A stretch of DNA of 45,769 nucleotides from a virus (IMGVR_UViG_3300025128_000082:1-45769), one strand, 5' to 3'; shown: positions 8,576 through 17,038, counted from the stretch's first letter. Program-made: numbers and translations. Notes: a model not told the origin generated them from the sequence alone.

Positions 8576-9075
8576 AAATGCCTACCAACATTTCTTAATG
8601 TTATTACCCTAGAAAGTGTATTGTAGTTTGAGGAATAAGTAGCCAGCCTACCAGATATCTTTTTTACTCGTATTCGTACAGTTATTATTTCTTGTTGCTT
8701 ATTTCTTAATTCAGGATACGTTAAATACATCTCCCCTCTTAATTCTTCTTTTGTCGGCTTTTTTTTACCTTTATTATCATATTCTCGAGCAATTTTATGT
8801 ATAGCTATATTACACGCTTCGGTATGAGTAGACTCTAAAGCACCTAATAAAGCCTCATCATCACTGAGTTTAGTTTCTAAATAAGCTTTATATCCTCCAT
8901 AAATGACAAACAATGCCTCTAATTGACCATTATCAAAACTTCTTATTTCATCATATGGTAAATCTTCGGTTACATTTTCATCTAATGTAGCTTTAAACTC
9001 AGGAGGACCAAACAATTTTAAATTTTGATCTGCTAATTCTATTGCTTTATGAGGATTCCATTTTTCAGAATTCAT
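8572..9075 (-). CDS. Helical protein of unknown function in the recombination cassette
   Basis: This 167-residue protein is mostly helical and charged (HKAIELADQNLKLFGPP, then LEALFVIYGGYKAYLETKLSDDEALLGALESTHTEA...). It has a basic C-terminus (ITVRIRVKKISGRLATYSSNYN). No known motif is evident. It overlaps the Cas4-like gene upstream by about 11 bases and the RuvC-like gene downstream by 4 bases, so it is co-translated with DNA-processing enzymes. A role as a nuclease partner or DNA-binding accessory is inference from position. Confidence 0.75.
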   Translation of the reverse strand: MNSEKWNPHKAIELADQNLKLFGPPEFKATLDENVTEDLPYDEIRSFDNGQLEALFVIYGGYKAYLETKLSDDEALLGALESTHTEACNIAIHKIAREYDNKGKKKPTKEELRGEMYLTYPELRNKQQEIITVRIRVKKISGRLATYSSNYNTLSRVITLRNVGRHL

Positions 9076-9748
9076 AACTTTCTCCTTCTATTATTACATT
9101 TTTACAAGCACACCATGGTGCTCCAGTACATTTTATTGGGGCTTCTTTCATTTCTTGTATAGTAAAACATCTATTTAATATATCATCCCATTGCTTGTCA
9201 TCTCGTTCAACTAAAAATGATTTAATTTTTTGATCATTCTTATTTTCGTATAAAACAGTTCCAATATCAAATTTTGGATCAGCCATGTTTAAATACATTT
9301 GAAGTTGTAGTTGATGATCCTCTTTAGGACCTTTTAATTTACCAAATCCTGTTGTGTTAATACTTTTTAACTCAACAGGTATTCTTCCATACTCTTCATG
9401 TTTGATAACAAAATCGATACGTCCTGACATAACTGGGTTATCAAGTTTAACAGGCATTTCTCTGGCTAGTATAATACCTAAATTCTGAAACCATGATTCA
9501 ACACGATTTTCTAAGTAATTTCCATTTTGAAATATTCTATTTAAAGTGGGTTCTAAGGGAGTGCTAGGCATTTTGCCATGAAATGTTAACCAGACAGCTC
9601 TATCGCAAGTATTGCTTAGTGTAGAAGGATGAAAAACGCCACTACGAGGTGGCGTCATTGTTCCATGCAAATAATCGTCTATTAGTTCATTTAACCAGAT
9701 ATCTTGCTTTACTAATCTTCCTCGTCCAGTTTTCTTAATGCCTGCCAT
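9065..9748 (-). CDS. Cas4/AddB-like PD-(D/E)XK exonuclease with Fe-S cysteines
   Basis: This 227-residue nuclease has the full PD-(D/E)XK set: His40 in FHPSTLS, a GNYLENRVESWF helix, Asp112 in GRIDFVI, Glu126-x-Lys128 in VELKSI, and the QLQLQMYL helix. Cys48 (NTCDRA) and C-terminal Cys207, Cys213 and Cys215 match the four-cysteine layout that holds a 4Fe-4S cluster in Cas4 and AddB. It probably resects DNA ends for RecA (10007-10954). Phage Cas4-like proteins are common and here stand without any CRISPR array. It overlaps its upstream neighbour by 37 bases. Confidence 0.85.
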   Translation of the reverse strand: MAGIKKTGRGRLVKQDIWLNELIDDYLHGTMTPPRSGVFHPSTLSNTCDRAVWLTFHGKMPSTPLEPTLNRIFQNGNYLENRVESWFQNLGIILAREMPVKLDNPVMSGRIDFVIKHEEYGRIPVELKSINTTGFGKLKGPKEDHQLQLQMYLNMADPKFDIGTVLYENKNDQKIKSFLVERDDKQWDDILNRCFTIQEMKEAPIKCTGAPWCACKNVIIEGESYEF

Positions 9749-10017
9749 ATTGCTTCCTTTATTTTAGTTTTCGTGGTTTCTTTAATATGTACTACGTGCT
9801 CCACTTCGTCATACTCTAATAAATCAGCATCTCTTTTGCGATCTTTTTCCCTAAAATGGCCATATATGCCATCCGCTTCAATCACCATCTTTAAATCTCG
9901 TATATAGAAATCAACTATATATGGGTTAAATTCATGTTGATCTGCATACCTAATACCCAAATCAATTAAGCAATCCGCTACTAGGCGTTCTTGTTGTGTA
10001 TCTTCTTTAGGTATCAT
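9712..10017 (-). CDS. Vsr/DUF559-like endonuclease
   Basis: This 101-residue protein has the compact restriction-endonuclease fold of very-short-patch repair enzymes and DUF559 proteins. It shows an EFNPYIVDFYI strand pair (Asp36), KMVIEADGIYGHF (Glu47, Asp49, His54), then KDRKRDADL. These give an Asp...Glu-x-Asp acidic set with a following basic helix. It would nick or cut DNA. The specificity is unknown. It overlaps RecA by 11 bases upstream and the Cas4-like gene by 37 bases downstream, so it belongs to one recombination operon. Confidence 0.75.
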   Translation of the reverse strand: MIPKEDTQQERLVADCLIDLGIRYADQHEFNPYIVDFYIRDLKMVIEADGIYGHFREKDRKRDADLLEYDEVEHVVHIKETTKTKIKEAIWQALRKLDEED

Positions 10018-10954
10018 ATAAGTTTTTCTTGAAATGATTATACTCTTCTGGATTGTCGATAAAAAATTGTCTTAACTTGTCTATACCTAGGGCTTTAAAT
10101 TCAGTACCATCTTTTTTTGTGCAGTACCACCAAGCACCTTTCTTTTGTACTAAATCTATATTTTCCCCTTCCCTAATATCTATACTGATATTATCCATAC
10201 CCTCTTTCATACTAAATGGTATAATTATTGTTGATTGATTTTCACCACCAATTTTTGTTTTTTTAACTGTGACTTCCATGTCGAACCCAACTCGTTTTTT
10301 CTTTTCAAGTATCCAACCCTTTCTCATTACCTTTAATATTAAATGAGCAAAGAATGTCTGGCCTTCACCCCCTACATATGTATCACCTTGTTTTGGGGTT
10401 AGTGATGAACGTAGCTGATTTATAGCTAATAATGTGCCATTACCCTTTTCAAATTCATAAAATAGTTTAGGTAATGAGGAGTTTAAAAATCTAGCTTGCC
10501 AAGCCATAGGAGTATATGAAAAATCTTCTTCTAAATTTTTTGTGGGTACTAAACCAGCAAAAGAATCAATTACAACTAGAAATCCAATCCCTAAATATGC
10601 CCTAGCAATATCAAGGGCTTCTTCACCTGTAGTTGGTCGTTTTTTACCAAGCTTCTCAACGTCAACTCCACATTTTTTACTCCACTCTAAATCAAAACTA
10701 CCTTCTGCATCTAGCCATAAACATGGCATATCTCGTTTCTGAAAAGCCTTAACAATCTGTAAAGCTAAATAAGATTTGCCAGCATTGCTCTGCCCTGTTA
10801 ACATCGTAAATTTTCTAGTAGATATGCCTCCACCTAGTAGGGTGTCTAAATTACGTATATCTGTTGGTATACGATCAAACTCAAAACCTGAAGTATCTTT
10901 AAAACTTACTGGATATTTTTTTAATACTTTTTCTAAGGCATCATCAGAGCTCAT
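10007..10954 (-). CDS. RecA/UvsX-like recombinase
   Basis: This 315-residue strand-exchange ATPase has Walker A GQSNAGKSY (residues 54-62) and Walker B LVVIDSFAGL (126-135). A Gln-containing LLAINQLRSS strand follows, and an FGMDVTVKKTK-type segment near 240 reads FDMEVTVKKTKIGGENQST, as in RecA C-cores. It lacks the long N- and C-terminal tails of bacterial RecA, as phage versions do. It would pair ends made by the neighbouring Cas4-like nuclease, supporting recombination-dependent replication or repair. The ATG overlaps the upstream stop by 4 bases (ATGA). Confidence 0.9.
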   Translation of the reverse strand: MSSDDALEKVLKKYPVSFKDTSGFEFDRIPTDIRNLDTLLGGGISTRKFTMLTGQSNAGKSYLALQIVKAFQKRDMPCLWLDAEGSFDLEWSKKCGVDVEKLGKKRPTTGEEALDIARAYLGIGFLVVIDSFAGLVPTKNLEEDFSYTPMAWQARFLNSSLPKLFYEFEKGNGTLLAINQLRSSLTPKQGDTYVGGEGQTFFAHLILKVMRKGWILEKKKRVGFDMEVTVKKTKIGGENQSTIIIPFSMKEGMDNISIDIREGENIDLVQKKGAWWYCTKKDGTEFKALGIDKLRQFFIDNPEEYNHFKKNLYDT

Positions 10955-11163
10955 TTACCAATACCCTCTTGCTGTTCCTTATATTGATTATTTATATCAT
11001 CTTTGGCTAATTCCCAAAGCCCATCTAAATATTCTCTTGCTGGAGCTAATTGAGTTTCTAAAGGTATTTCTGTATCGATCTCACTTATACCAACATCAGC
11101 CCTCAAAAAATCAAAATCCCCTACCTTTTTTGTATATCCTAATTTAATCTCTATCTTTGCCAT
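10951..11163 (-). CDS. Small protein upstream of recA
   Basis: This 70-residue protein starts MAKIEIKLGYTKKVGDFDFLRADVGI, a beta-rich N-terminus. A helical, acidic C-terminus follows (LDGLWELAKDDINNQYKEQQE). It overlaps recA by 4 bases and the upstream gene by about 20 bases, so expression is coupled to recombination and replication genes. No motif was recognised. It could be a partner or modulator of RecA, which is a guess from position. Confidence 0.7.
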   Translation of the reverse strand: MAKIEIKLGYTKKVGDFDFLRADVGISEIDTEIPLETQLAPAREYLDGLWELAKDDINNQYKEQQEGIGK

Positions 11164-11461
11164 TTTTCTTATTCCTTCCTAATTCGTTTTTAAAAGTATC
11201 TTTATGTAACATTAATGCAATTATACTATAACCTCCAATATCTATAAATGTATCTACTACTGATTCGTTCTTTGGTTCATAATCGTTTTTCCACATCAGG
11301 TTTTTTAACCTTGCTACCTTATCCCACAATCTAACAACTAACCCTTTTTCTCTAAAAGCTAATATATTGTCATGTCCATAATCATGTTGTTTGTTTATTA
11401 CAACCTGTGCTATTTCTAATGCGGCTTCCCTGCAAGATTCTTCATATGATTTAGTTGCCAT
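11144..11461 (-). CDS. Nmad1/DUF1599-like protein
   Basis: I place the start at the ATG at 11461, which follows GGGGGA by 4-5 bases; an upstream in-frame ATG at 11488 lies inside the previous gene. The 105-residue product is all-helical: CREAALEIAQVVINKQHDYGHDNIL, then VVRLWDKVARLKNL, then VVDTFIDIGGYSIIALML. The D-K-x-x-R-L and D-x-x-x-D-x-x-x-Y signatures resemble the phage family DUF1599 (nucleotide-modification-associated domain 1) and the MazG-like fold. It may act on nucleotides, but the substrate is unknown. It stands next to DNA polymerase. Confidence 0.7.
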   Translation of the reverse strand: MATKSYEESCREAALEIAQVVINKQHDYGHDNILAFREKGLVVRLWDKVARLKNLMWKNDYEPKNESVVDTFIDIGGYSIIALMLHKDTFKNELGRNKKNGKDRD

Positions 11462-11699
11462 ATATCCCCCAATCAATTGAATTGTCATATTTATGTTTAG
11501 AGTAATAAGTATATTTTCCTACCCTCTCTCTAGATATCTTTCCTTCTTCCGCTAATCTTCTTGCCTCTCGATCTGCTGATGTACCTAGCCAACCCCAAGG
11601 CGTTTGAGTCTTTTGTATTGCATGAGATGGTACTGGTTCACTAGAACTTTCTAATACTTTTAATATTATTTGCGATTGTGATAATTTATCGTTCGTCAT
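11451..11699 (-). CDS. Small winged-helix-like DNA-binding protein
   Basis: The start is placed at the ATG at 11699, behind GGAG; this ATG lies inside the end of polA. The 82-residue product looks like a winged helix: LSQSQIILKVLESSSEPVPSHAI is the first helices, TSADREARRLAEEGKISRERVGKYTYYSK the recognition helix and wing. It could be a small regulator. The C-terminus SIDWGIYGN resembles the end of polA (YIDWSVYDER) because both stops carry the next gene's ribosome binding site. Confidence 0.7.
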   Translation of the reverse strand: MTNDKLSQSQIILKVLESSSEPVPSHAIQKTQTPWGWLGTSADREARRLAEEGKISRERVGKYTYYSKHKYDNSIDWGIYGN

Positions 11700-13677
11700 A
11701 TACACTCCAATCAATATAATCATCTAAAGAAGGTTCTTTAAAATCTTTTTTTGTAGCCCACGATGGGGTACATATCTCCATATCAACCTTCAATGGTATG
11801 TTTAAACTATTCTGTTCTAGTAAATCTTTAATTTTAAATGGTATAGTCTCTAATTCGGAATCATGTATTTCTACAATAATTTCATCATGTACTTGAAGTA
11901 AAATATTTGATTCTTTATCCTCAAGGAATTTAGATATCTCTATCATTCTTTCACTTAGGATATCAGCACTAGTACCTTGTACCAGGTAGTTAACTCCCTT
12001 ATAAGCAAATCGTGAATTAATTCTATATTTCCTACCATACTTATTGTGAATATTACCAGTTTGTGTAACCTTGTTTACAACTCTGTCAAAGAAATTCTTA
12101 GAGCCAACCATGCCTTTAAAATATCTTTCCTTATATTTCCCAGCTTCTTGAGGCGTGGTATTTAATTGCTGTGCTAATGATTTATTGCCACTCCCATAAA
12201 TTGTAGCGAATGTTATCCCTTTAGCTAGTTGCCTGTAAAATTTAAATTCACTATCTCCTTCTGTAATACCAAAAGCAATCTTAGCTGCTTCCCCATGAAA
12301 ATCTACATCGTCTTTATTTAGTAGTTCATCTATAACTTCATTCCGAAAGTAAGACATAAAAACCCTAACTTCCATTTGACTATAATCAAATGAAACTAAT
12401 GAATAATTATCTCTAGGAATAAAAAGACGTCTTATTGCTATTTGTTTAGCATCATCTGGATTAAATGATTCATCCCCAACAAATGCCCATGTTTCTAAAA
12501 CGTCATCAGATAAGTCACTGGGTAGGGACTTACCTCTTGCAGATACCATTGCTACTATTTTATTCCTTATTCCATCCCTATCTTCATCGTTTAATTTTTC
12601 TGTAGCCAGTTTAAAATAGTTCCGTGGAATGTTTTGTAAGTTTGGTTCTCTAGAAGATAATCTACCTGTTGATGTGCCCCAATTACAAAATGAGGTTCTC
12701 ATAATGGTTGTATCTATATATGGCTCTATATAAGTAGACTTTAGCTTTTCTAAAGCTCTGTACTGTCTAATAAGCCCTGCTAATCTATGGTTAATACTTG
12801 CTAATGCAACCTCATTCCAAGAAGGCGAACCCTTTTCCGTTTGCATGGGTGATTCTATATTTAGATTTTTAAATATTTCTCCTATTTGTGCGGGACTAGA
12901 GATATTAAATTCAGAACCAGCAAGACTGTATATTTCTTCTTGAACATCTTCTAACCTGTTTAATAATAAATCCCTTACTTTTAAAGCATATTGGTTATCT
13001 ACAGAGATACCTCTTTTTTCCATTTGGAATAAAACTTGGGTTAATTCACATTCAAGATCAAATACTTTCTGTTGCTGGGTTGATTCTATTTGTTTTAAGG
13101 CTTTTTGATATATCCTAGAGGTCAATCTTACATCTTCTTTACAATATTCCCCCAAAAAGTCAGCAGGAGCCATTGAAAAGTCCTTATGCCATTTATTTGA
13201 TCTAAGTTGTTTCTTAGTATCTATATCATATTGAATAGCTTCTTCACCGTAATGACGTTTTGCAGTAGCGGATAAAGATAATTCCTTGGTATCACTATGT
13301 TCTATTAGACGAACCATAACTATTACATCAATTAATTTTTTATCAGCAACTCTTAAACCCTCTTGTTCTAAAAAATGTAAATCAAATTTAATGTTATATC
13401 CTATAAATGTATCAACACCAGTATTTAAATATTGAATCAATTCTCTAAGGCAATTAGGGTTTAAGTTTTGTCCTTGATGATGCCTAAATGGATAATATTG
13501 CATTAAACCAGTATGGTCAGGCTGTCCCACCCCAACACCACAGATTTGATTTCCGTTGTAAGAATCTAATCCATTTGTTTCAACATCTATACATAACTCA
13601 GGACCAAGTGCTTTTAGTTTTTCTAAATCTTCTTTAAAAGTTAAATTATTAACTATTGTCATCATTTCTAAATCCAT
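11686..13677 (-). CDS. polA: DNA polymerase I family replicative polymerase
   Basis: This 663-residue protein has a 3'-5' exonuclease domain (Asp31-x-Glu33; YNIKFDLHFL near 94; YCKEDVRL near 178). The polymerase domain has TSTGRLSSREPNLQNIP (336-351), motif A FDYSQMEVR (Asp431), motif B RQLAKGITFATIYG with Lys486 and Phe490, and motif C VHDE (597-599). No 5'-3' exonuclease domain is present. Phe490 corresponds to E. coli Phe762. About 60 extra residues lie between the LQNIP motif and IRRLFIP (352-415), where bacterial enzymes have about ten. It works with the primase, helicase and SSB candidate encoded just upstream. A strong hairpin (13684-13714) ends 6 bases before the ATG. Confidence 0.93.
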   Translation of the reverse strand: MDLEMMTIVNNLTFKEDLEKLKALGPELCIDVETNGLDSYNGNQICGVGVGQPDHTGLMQYYPFRHHQGQNLNPNCLRELIQYLNTGVDTFIGYNIKFDLHFLEQEGLRVADKKLIDVIVMVRLIEHSDTKELSLSATAKRHYGEEAIQYDIDTKKQLRSNKWHKDFSMAPADFLGEYCKEDVRLTSRIYQKALKQIESTQQQKVFDLECELTQVLFQMEKRGISVDNQYALKVRDLLLNRLEDVQEEIYSLAGSEFNISSPAQIGEIFKNLNIESPMQTEKGSPSWNEVALASINHRLAGLIRQYRALEKLKSTYIEPYIDTTIMRTSFCNWGTSTGRLSSREPNLQNIPRNYFKLATEKLNDEDRDGIRNKIVAMVSARGKSLPSDLSDDVLETWAFVGDESFNPDDAKQIAIRRLFIPRDNYSLVSFDYSQMEVRVFMSYFRNEVIDELLNKDDVDFHGEAAKIAFGITEGDSEFKFYRQLAKGITFATIYGSGNKSLAQQLNTTPQEAGKYKERYFKGMVGSKNFFDRVVNKVTQTGNIHNKYGRKYRINSRFAYKGVNYLVQGTSADILSERMIEISKFLEDKESNILLQVHDEIIVEIHDSELETIPFKIKDLLEQNSLNIPLKVDMEICTPSWATKKDFKEPSLDDYIDWSVYDER

Positions 13678-13683
13678 TTACTT

Positions 13684-13714
13684 AATATATGGGGGTGTTT
13701 AGCCCCCATATATT
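13684..13714 (-). promoter_or_regulatory. 12-bp perfect hairpin abutting the polA start
   Basis: Bases 13684-13695 (AATATATGGGGG) pair perfectly with 13703-13714, leaving a 7-base loop. The stem fills most of the gap between the SSB-candidate stop (13727) and the polA ATG (13677). No U-run follows on the minus strand, so it is not a standard intrinsic terminator. It could limit polA translation, protect mRNA ends or bind a protein. Its G5/C5 core resembles the palindromes at 41.9-42.1 kb. Confidence 0.6.
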
Positions 13715-13726
13715 TACTTCACTAAA

Positions 13727-14458
13727 CTAAAATAAATCCCCATTATCAGGTGATGAATTATTTTCTATAGTTTTTGGAACAAACGCTTGCCCATATCTAT
13801 CGTAAAAATAATCCCTAATACTAGGTAATTTATTCGCTTCAGCTAATTTTGCTTTAGGAACCTCGAAGTTTTTTACTGTTTGACTTATTGTATAACTAGT
13901 GTCATACATACCTTTCCCTGTTCGCTTAATCCTCATGACCCCCTTATCGAGTGTACCCCATTCTTCATACACTTCCTCTAGCTGTCTAACTGTAACTCCC
14001 ATATGCCCGAAACCTAAACTAACTATCCTAAAATCGTTTAAAGTTTCCTTAAATGCCTTTCTACCGCCAGGACCTTCAGTCGGCTCCCAAGAATCTTGTA
14101 ATTTTTCTGCATGTATTATGTGATGTACATATCCCCAAAATGCAAATTTATGTTTAGGTTTAATTTCGTTACCATTGATCTCCTCTGGTACACCACTTAA
14201 ATCTAACCTATCATCATCTGCTACACGTTCCCATCCCGCAAGCTGGTTAATAAATCCTCTACCACCCTGATTTGGATAAGTGTATATCCAATAATAATCA
14301 AATAAATTGAAATATGGATGTTTTGTATCTTCAGGATCACCAGTAGGAAGGGAAGTTAGGAAAATTTGATCCCCATCTTTTAGGTATAACTCTTTATTCT
14401 CTGTTCTCTCTGAATATGACTCTGTAGTCGCTGTTGAAATTAATTTTAATCCACTCAT
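13727..14458 (-). CDS. Putative single-stranded DNA-binding protein
   Basis: This 243-residue protein lies between the primase and DNA polymerase genes, where phages often keep their SSB. The core is beta-rich with many aromatics (HPYFNLFDYYWIYTYPNQGGRGF, HKFAFWGYVHHIIHAEK), suited to stacking on single strands. The C-terminus is acidic and ends DNGDLF, like the protein-docking tails of SSBs. GGAG precedes the ATG. There is no clear OB-fold signature that I can confirm by eye, so the role rests on position, composition and the tail. Confidence 0.6.
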   Translation of the reverse strand: MSGLKLISTATTESYSERTENKELYLKDGDQIFLTSLPTGDPEDTKHPYFNLFDYYWIYTYPNQGGRGFINQLAGWERVADDDRLDLSGVPEEINGNEIKPKHKFAFWGYVHHIIHAEKLQDSWEPTEGPGGRKAFKETLNDFRIVSLGFGHMGVTVRQLEEVYEEWGTLDKGVMRIKRTGKGMYDTSYTISQTVKNFEVPKAKLAEANKLPSIRDYFYDRYGQAFVPKTIENNSSPDNGDLF

Positions 14459-14469
14459 TTTTTTCTCCT

Positions 14470-15336
14470 TTAAAATATATTTCTATTTTCTATAATTTTA
14501 TCTATTTCTATTCTATTACGTATATCTTGGAAATCTTTGTATCTTTTTGGAAACTGTATAAAACTTATCATAAACCAATCTTCTAGGTCAAACGTAGCTT
14601 TTTCAGTTCCCTTTTTTCCTGCTTCATCATTGTCAAGGCATAATACCACCTCCTGCGGTTTTAACTTTTTTAATAATTCGATTTGATTTTTTGATATTGT
14701 AGCTCCTAATATTCCTAATCCATTATAACCATTTTGATGTAACCATATTGCATCTAAAGCACCCTCACATATAAATATCACATCTTTATCCATTAAATGA
14801 TTTAAACCAAATAATGCTTTGGATTTTCTAAATCCTTTGCTGAATAAGTATTTAGGTGTAAGCTCCAATCTTCTAGTTATCCACCCCAATGTTTCAGACT
14901 CCTCATTCTCAACTGGTAAAACAAAATCTCCATATGCGTTTTGCTTACAACCCCATGTTTTTAATATCTCTTTCGTGAAACCTCTTTGATATATCCAATG
15001 ATTATCATTAATATCTACTAATCCCTCATAAGTAGGTTGGAAAGTATCTTCTTCATCAGGTGTTTTAATTCCTAAATCAAACTCTCCTATTGAAAAATCA
15101 AGATCAGTTTCCTGAATTTCTACTTGAATTTCATTCCAAGGTTTTCCAGATATTCTCCAGATAAATGAATTAAGACCGCCTTGCCCACACCCAGCAAAAC
15201 AATTCCAAACACCTTTTTCTATATTAACAGCACATGATGCCCTTCTATCGTCATGAAATGGGCAATGAATACTGAATTCATCTTCTGTATTTGGTACATC
15301 CACACCATAACGGATTAAAAGGGAGTACCAATCCAT
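14470..15336 (-). CDS. DNA primase (CHC2 zinc finger plus TOPRIM)
   Basis: This 288-residue primase makes RNA primers. The zinc finger uses Cys25, His28, Cys46 and Cys50 (CPFHDD...CFAGCGQGG). The TOPRIM domain has Glu191 in IFICEGALDAIWL and Asp235-x-Asp237 in LCLDNDEAGKKG, the metal-binding acids. It is shorter than bacterial DnaG and lacks the C-terminal helicase-interaction domain, like many phage primases. It stops one base before the small gene at 15337 begins, within the replication operon with the DnaB-like helicase. Confidence 0.92.
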   Translation of the reverse strand: MDWYSLLIRYGVDVPNTEDEFSIHCPFHDDRRASCAVNIEKGVWNCFAGCGQGGLNSFIWRISGKPWNEIQVEIQETDLDFSIGEFDLGIKTPDEEDTFQPTYEGLVDINDNHWIYQRGFTKEILKTWGCKQNAYGDFVLPVENEESETLGWITRRLELTPKYLFSKGFRKSKALFGLNHLMDKDVIFICEGALDAIWLHQNGYNGLGILGATISKNQIELLKKLKPQEVVLCLDNDEAGKKGTEKATFDLEDWFMISFIQFPKRYKDFQDIRNRIEIDKIIENRNIF

Positions 15337-15522
15337 TTATCTATCCTTTTTCGGTTTTCGTAAGAACAAAGCAATTTCGTTTGGGTAGCCATCTGAATCA
15401 GGGGCAATACCTTTTTTAATCATGCCCACAGTTACAGCTATTTCTTCCCTAGAATCAGCTTTAGACTTTAAATGCTTAACAACCACATCATCGTCGCTTC
15501 CAAGCCAATCAAGTAATCCCAT
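15337..15522 (-). CDS. Small protein between helicase and primase
   Basis: This 61-residue protein (MGLLDWLGSDDDVVVKHLKSK...) has an N-terminal hydrophobic LLDWLG patch, a central helix (SREEIAVTVGMIKKGI) and a basic C-terminus (LFLRKPKKDR). GGAG precedes the ATG. It lies between the helicase stop and the primase start on the same transcript. A link between helicase and primase is conceivable but only from position; no family recognised. Confidence 0.65.
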   Translation of the reverse strand: MGLLDWLGSDDDVVVKHLKSKADSREEIAVTVGMIKKGIAPDSDGYPNEIALFLRKPKKDR

Positions 15523-15537
15523 AGTAAACTCTCCTTT

Positions 15538-16785
15538 CTAAAAATCGTCTACGTTATAATTTTCCAACTCATTGATATTACCTATATCAACATCCCAATC
15601 TAAGACAGTTGTCAGTTTTGGAATAGCTCCGTCCCTATACTTTTGAAACTGAACCATTCTTTTATTATCATCATTTTCAATTCCACACATTGCTAATGCA
15701 GCATCTGCGGCTCTAATTAAAGCATCTCCAAATGCTACCTGATCTGCTCTAGGTGGTGTAAACATATTAGAGGCATCTCTAGTCGCTTGTGTAGTAACTA
15801 AAATGGGAACGTCCATACTGGTAGCTAAATTCTTAAGACCATAAAACAATTCATGGTTTTGCTCCCATGCTGCTTTTTTAGAATTATTCCCTGATATCAA
15901 ATATACACCATCTATAACTACAAATTCTGGATTGTACTTTCTTATTAAAGTTGCAATTGATGCTTGAGATATTCCTACTTGTCCTGGTATATGATCACAT
16001 ACAAGTAATGATTCCCTATTATTATGACTTAAGAAATCTTTATATTTTTCCGTGTTTATTTTATTCCCTCTACGTAAATCCGTGTGAGAGAACTCATAAC
16101 CCATCATATTAGCTAAAACTACATCTAAACGCATATTTATGGCTCTAGCAGGCATCTCTGTCGATATTAGAAGTGTCTTAAAACCCTTGTTAACGGCCGT
16201 AGCAGCCGCGTGAACACACATCCACGTCTTACCTATAGTTGGTCTTGCAAAAATCGCTATAAGCTCACCTGGCATCCATCCAACACCAAATGCATTTATG
16301 GTTTTAAAGCTTGTAGGCACTCCCATTAAGCCAGAACCGTTTTCTTTTATCTTTATTCTTGATTCATATTCCGTATATCTTTCATCAGTCCCTTTATCAT
16401 ATATATAAATATCTTCATCAAAATTGGTCTGAATACTAGTTAAATCGTTTATAAGTGTAGCAATAGCTTTTTTAGGATCGTCTTGTATTTCACTTCTTAC
16501 TTTGCGTCCCGCATTTACAGCTTTCTTTGTAAGATAAAGCTTACCAAAGTTTTTTAATGCATAATTAAAATCTACGTCAATACTGCTTATATCTAGGGAA
16601 GGGAAGTTTTCAGTTAATAATGATTGTGTTGGAAGTTTACCAGTAGTATCCCAATAGTTATTTATAAATGCATAAGCAGGTCCGTGAATATTAAAATCAC
16701 GTTCACTATACTTAAAAGCCTTCAAGTTCTCTTTACTGTTCAAGTTAAAGATTATTGCTGACTCTATGTATTCATAACTCTCCAT
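15538..16785 (-). CDS. DnaB-like replicative helicase
   Basis: I place the start at the ATG at 16785, behind GGAG; the longer reading from 16848 lies inside the previous gene. The roughly 415-residue protein has a helical N-terminal domain and a RecA-fold motor. Walker A is ARPTIGKTW (near residues 180-188), Walker B FVVIDGVYLI (near 295-305), and a VTTQATRDA motif-3-like strand follows with Gln and Arg. The hexamer would unwind DNA at the fork with the phage primase. It overlaps the upstream small gene by about 14 bases. Confidence 0.9.
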   Translation of the reverse strand: MESYEYIESAIIFNLNSKENLKAFKYSERDFNIHGPAYAFINNYWDTTGKLPTQSLLTENFPSLDISSIDVDFNYALKNFGKLYLTKKAVNAGRKVRSEIQDDPKKAIATLINDLTSIQTNFDEDIYIYDKGTDERYTEYESRIKIKENGSGLMGVPTSFKTINAFGVGWMPGELIAIFARPTIGKTWMCVHAAATAVNKGFKTLLISTEMPARAINMRLDVVLANMMGYEFSHTDLRRGNKINTEKYKDFLSHNNRESLLVCDHIPGQVGISQASIATLIRKYNPEFVVIDGVYLISGNNSKKAAWEQNHELFYGLKNLATSMDVPILVTTQATRDASNMFTPPRADQVAFGDALIRAADAALAMCGIENDDNKRMVQFQKYRDGAIPKLTTVLDWDVDIGNINELENYNVDDF

Positions 16786-17038
16786 TGTTCTCCGCCATTC
16801 TCGTATATAACACTCTGCTTGACTCGTTGTAGTGAATATAATAATCAACTAATGATTGTGGTAATAAATCCACTATATTCTTTGCTTCTTCAAACTCCCT
16901 ACAATCTTTAATTATCGTTATATTTCCTTTTCTGTCAACCCCCATAATCCTAAAAAAATTATCTGATTCTTCAATATTTGAATCAATTTTTCTTTTTTGT
17001 AGGAGCCTTCCCTGTCTTTTTGATCTTTTCATTGGCAT
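16772..17038 (-). CDS. Small protein before the helicase
   Basis: Up to 88 residues. The N-terminus is very basic (MPMKRSKRQGRLLQKRK) and overlaps the upstream gene by 56 bases, so the true start may be the ATG at 16945 (MGVDRKGN) that follows AGGA closely. The rest reads ITIIKDCREFEEAKNIVDLLPQSLVDYYIHY, an alpha/beta pattern. It contains the ribosome binding site of the helicase gene. No family recognised. It belongs to the replication operon by position. Confidence 0.55.
   Translation of the reverse strand: MPMKRSKRQGRLLQKRKIDSNIEESDNFFRIMGVDRKGNITIIKDCREFEEAKNIVDLLPQSLVDYYIHYNESSRVLYTRMAENNGEL

Noticed and set aside
9065-9748. Cas4-like gene as part of a CRISPR-Cas system
   Set aside because: No repeat-spacer array or other cas gene is present; the context is RecA and other recombination genes.
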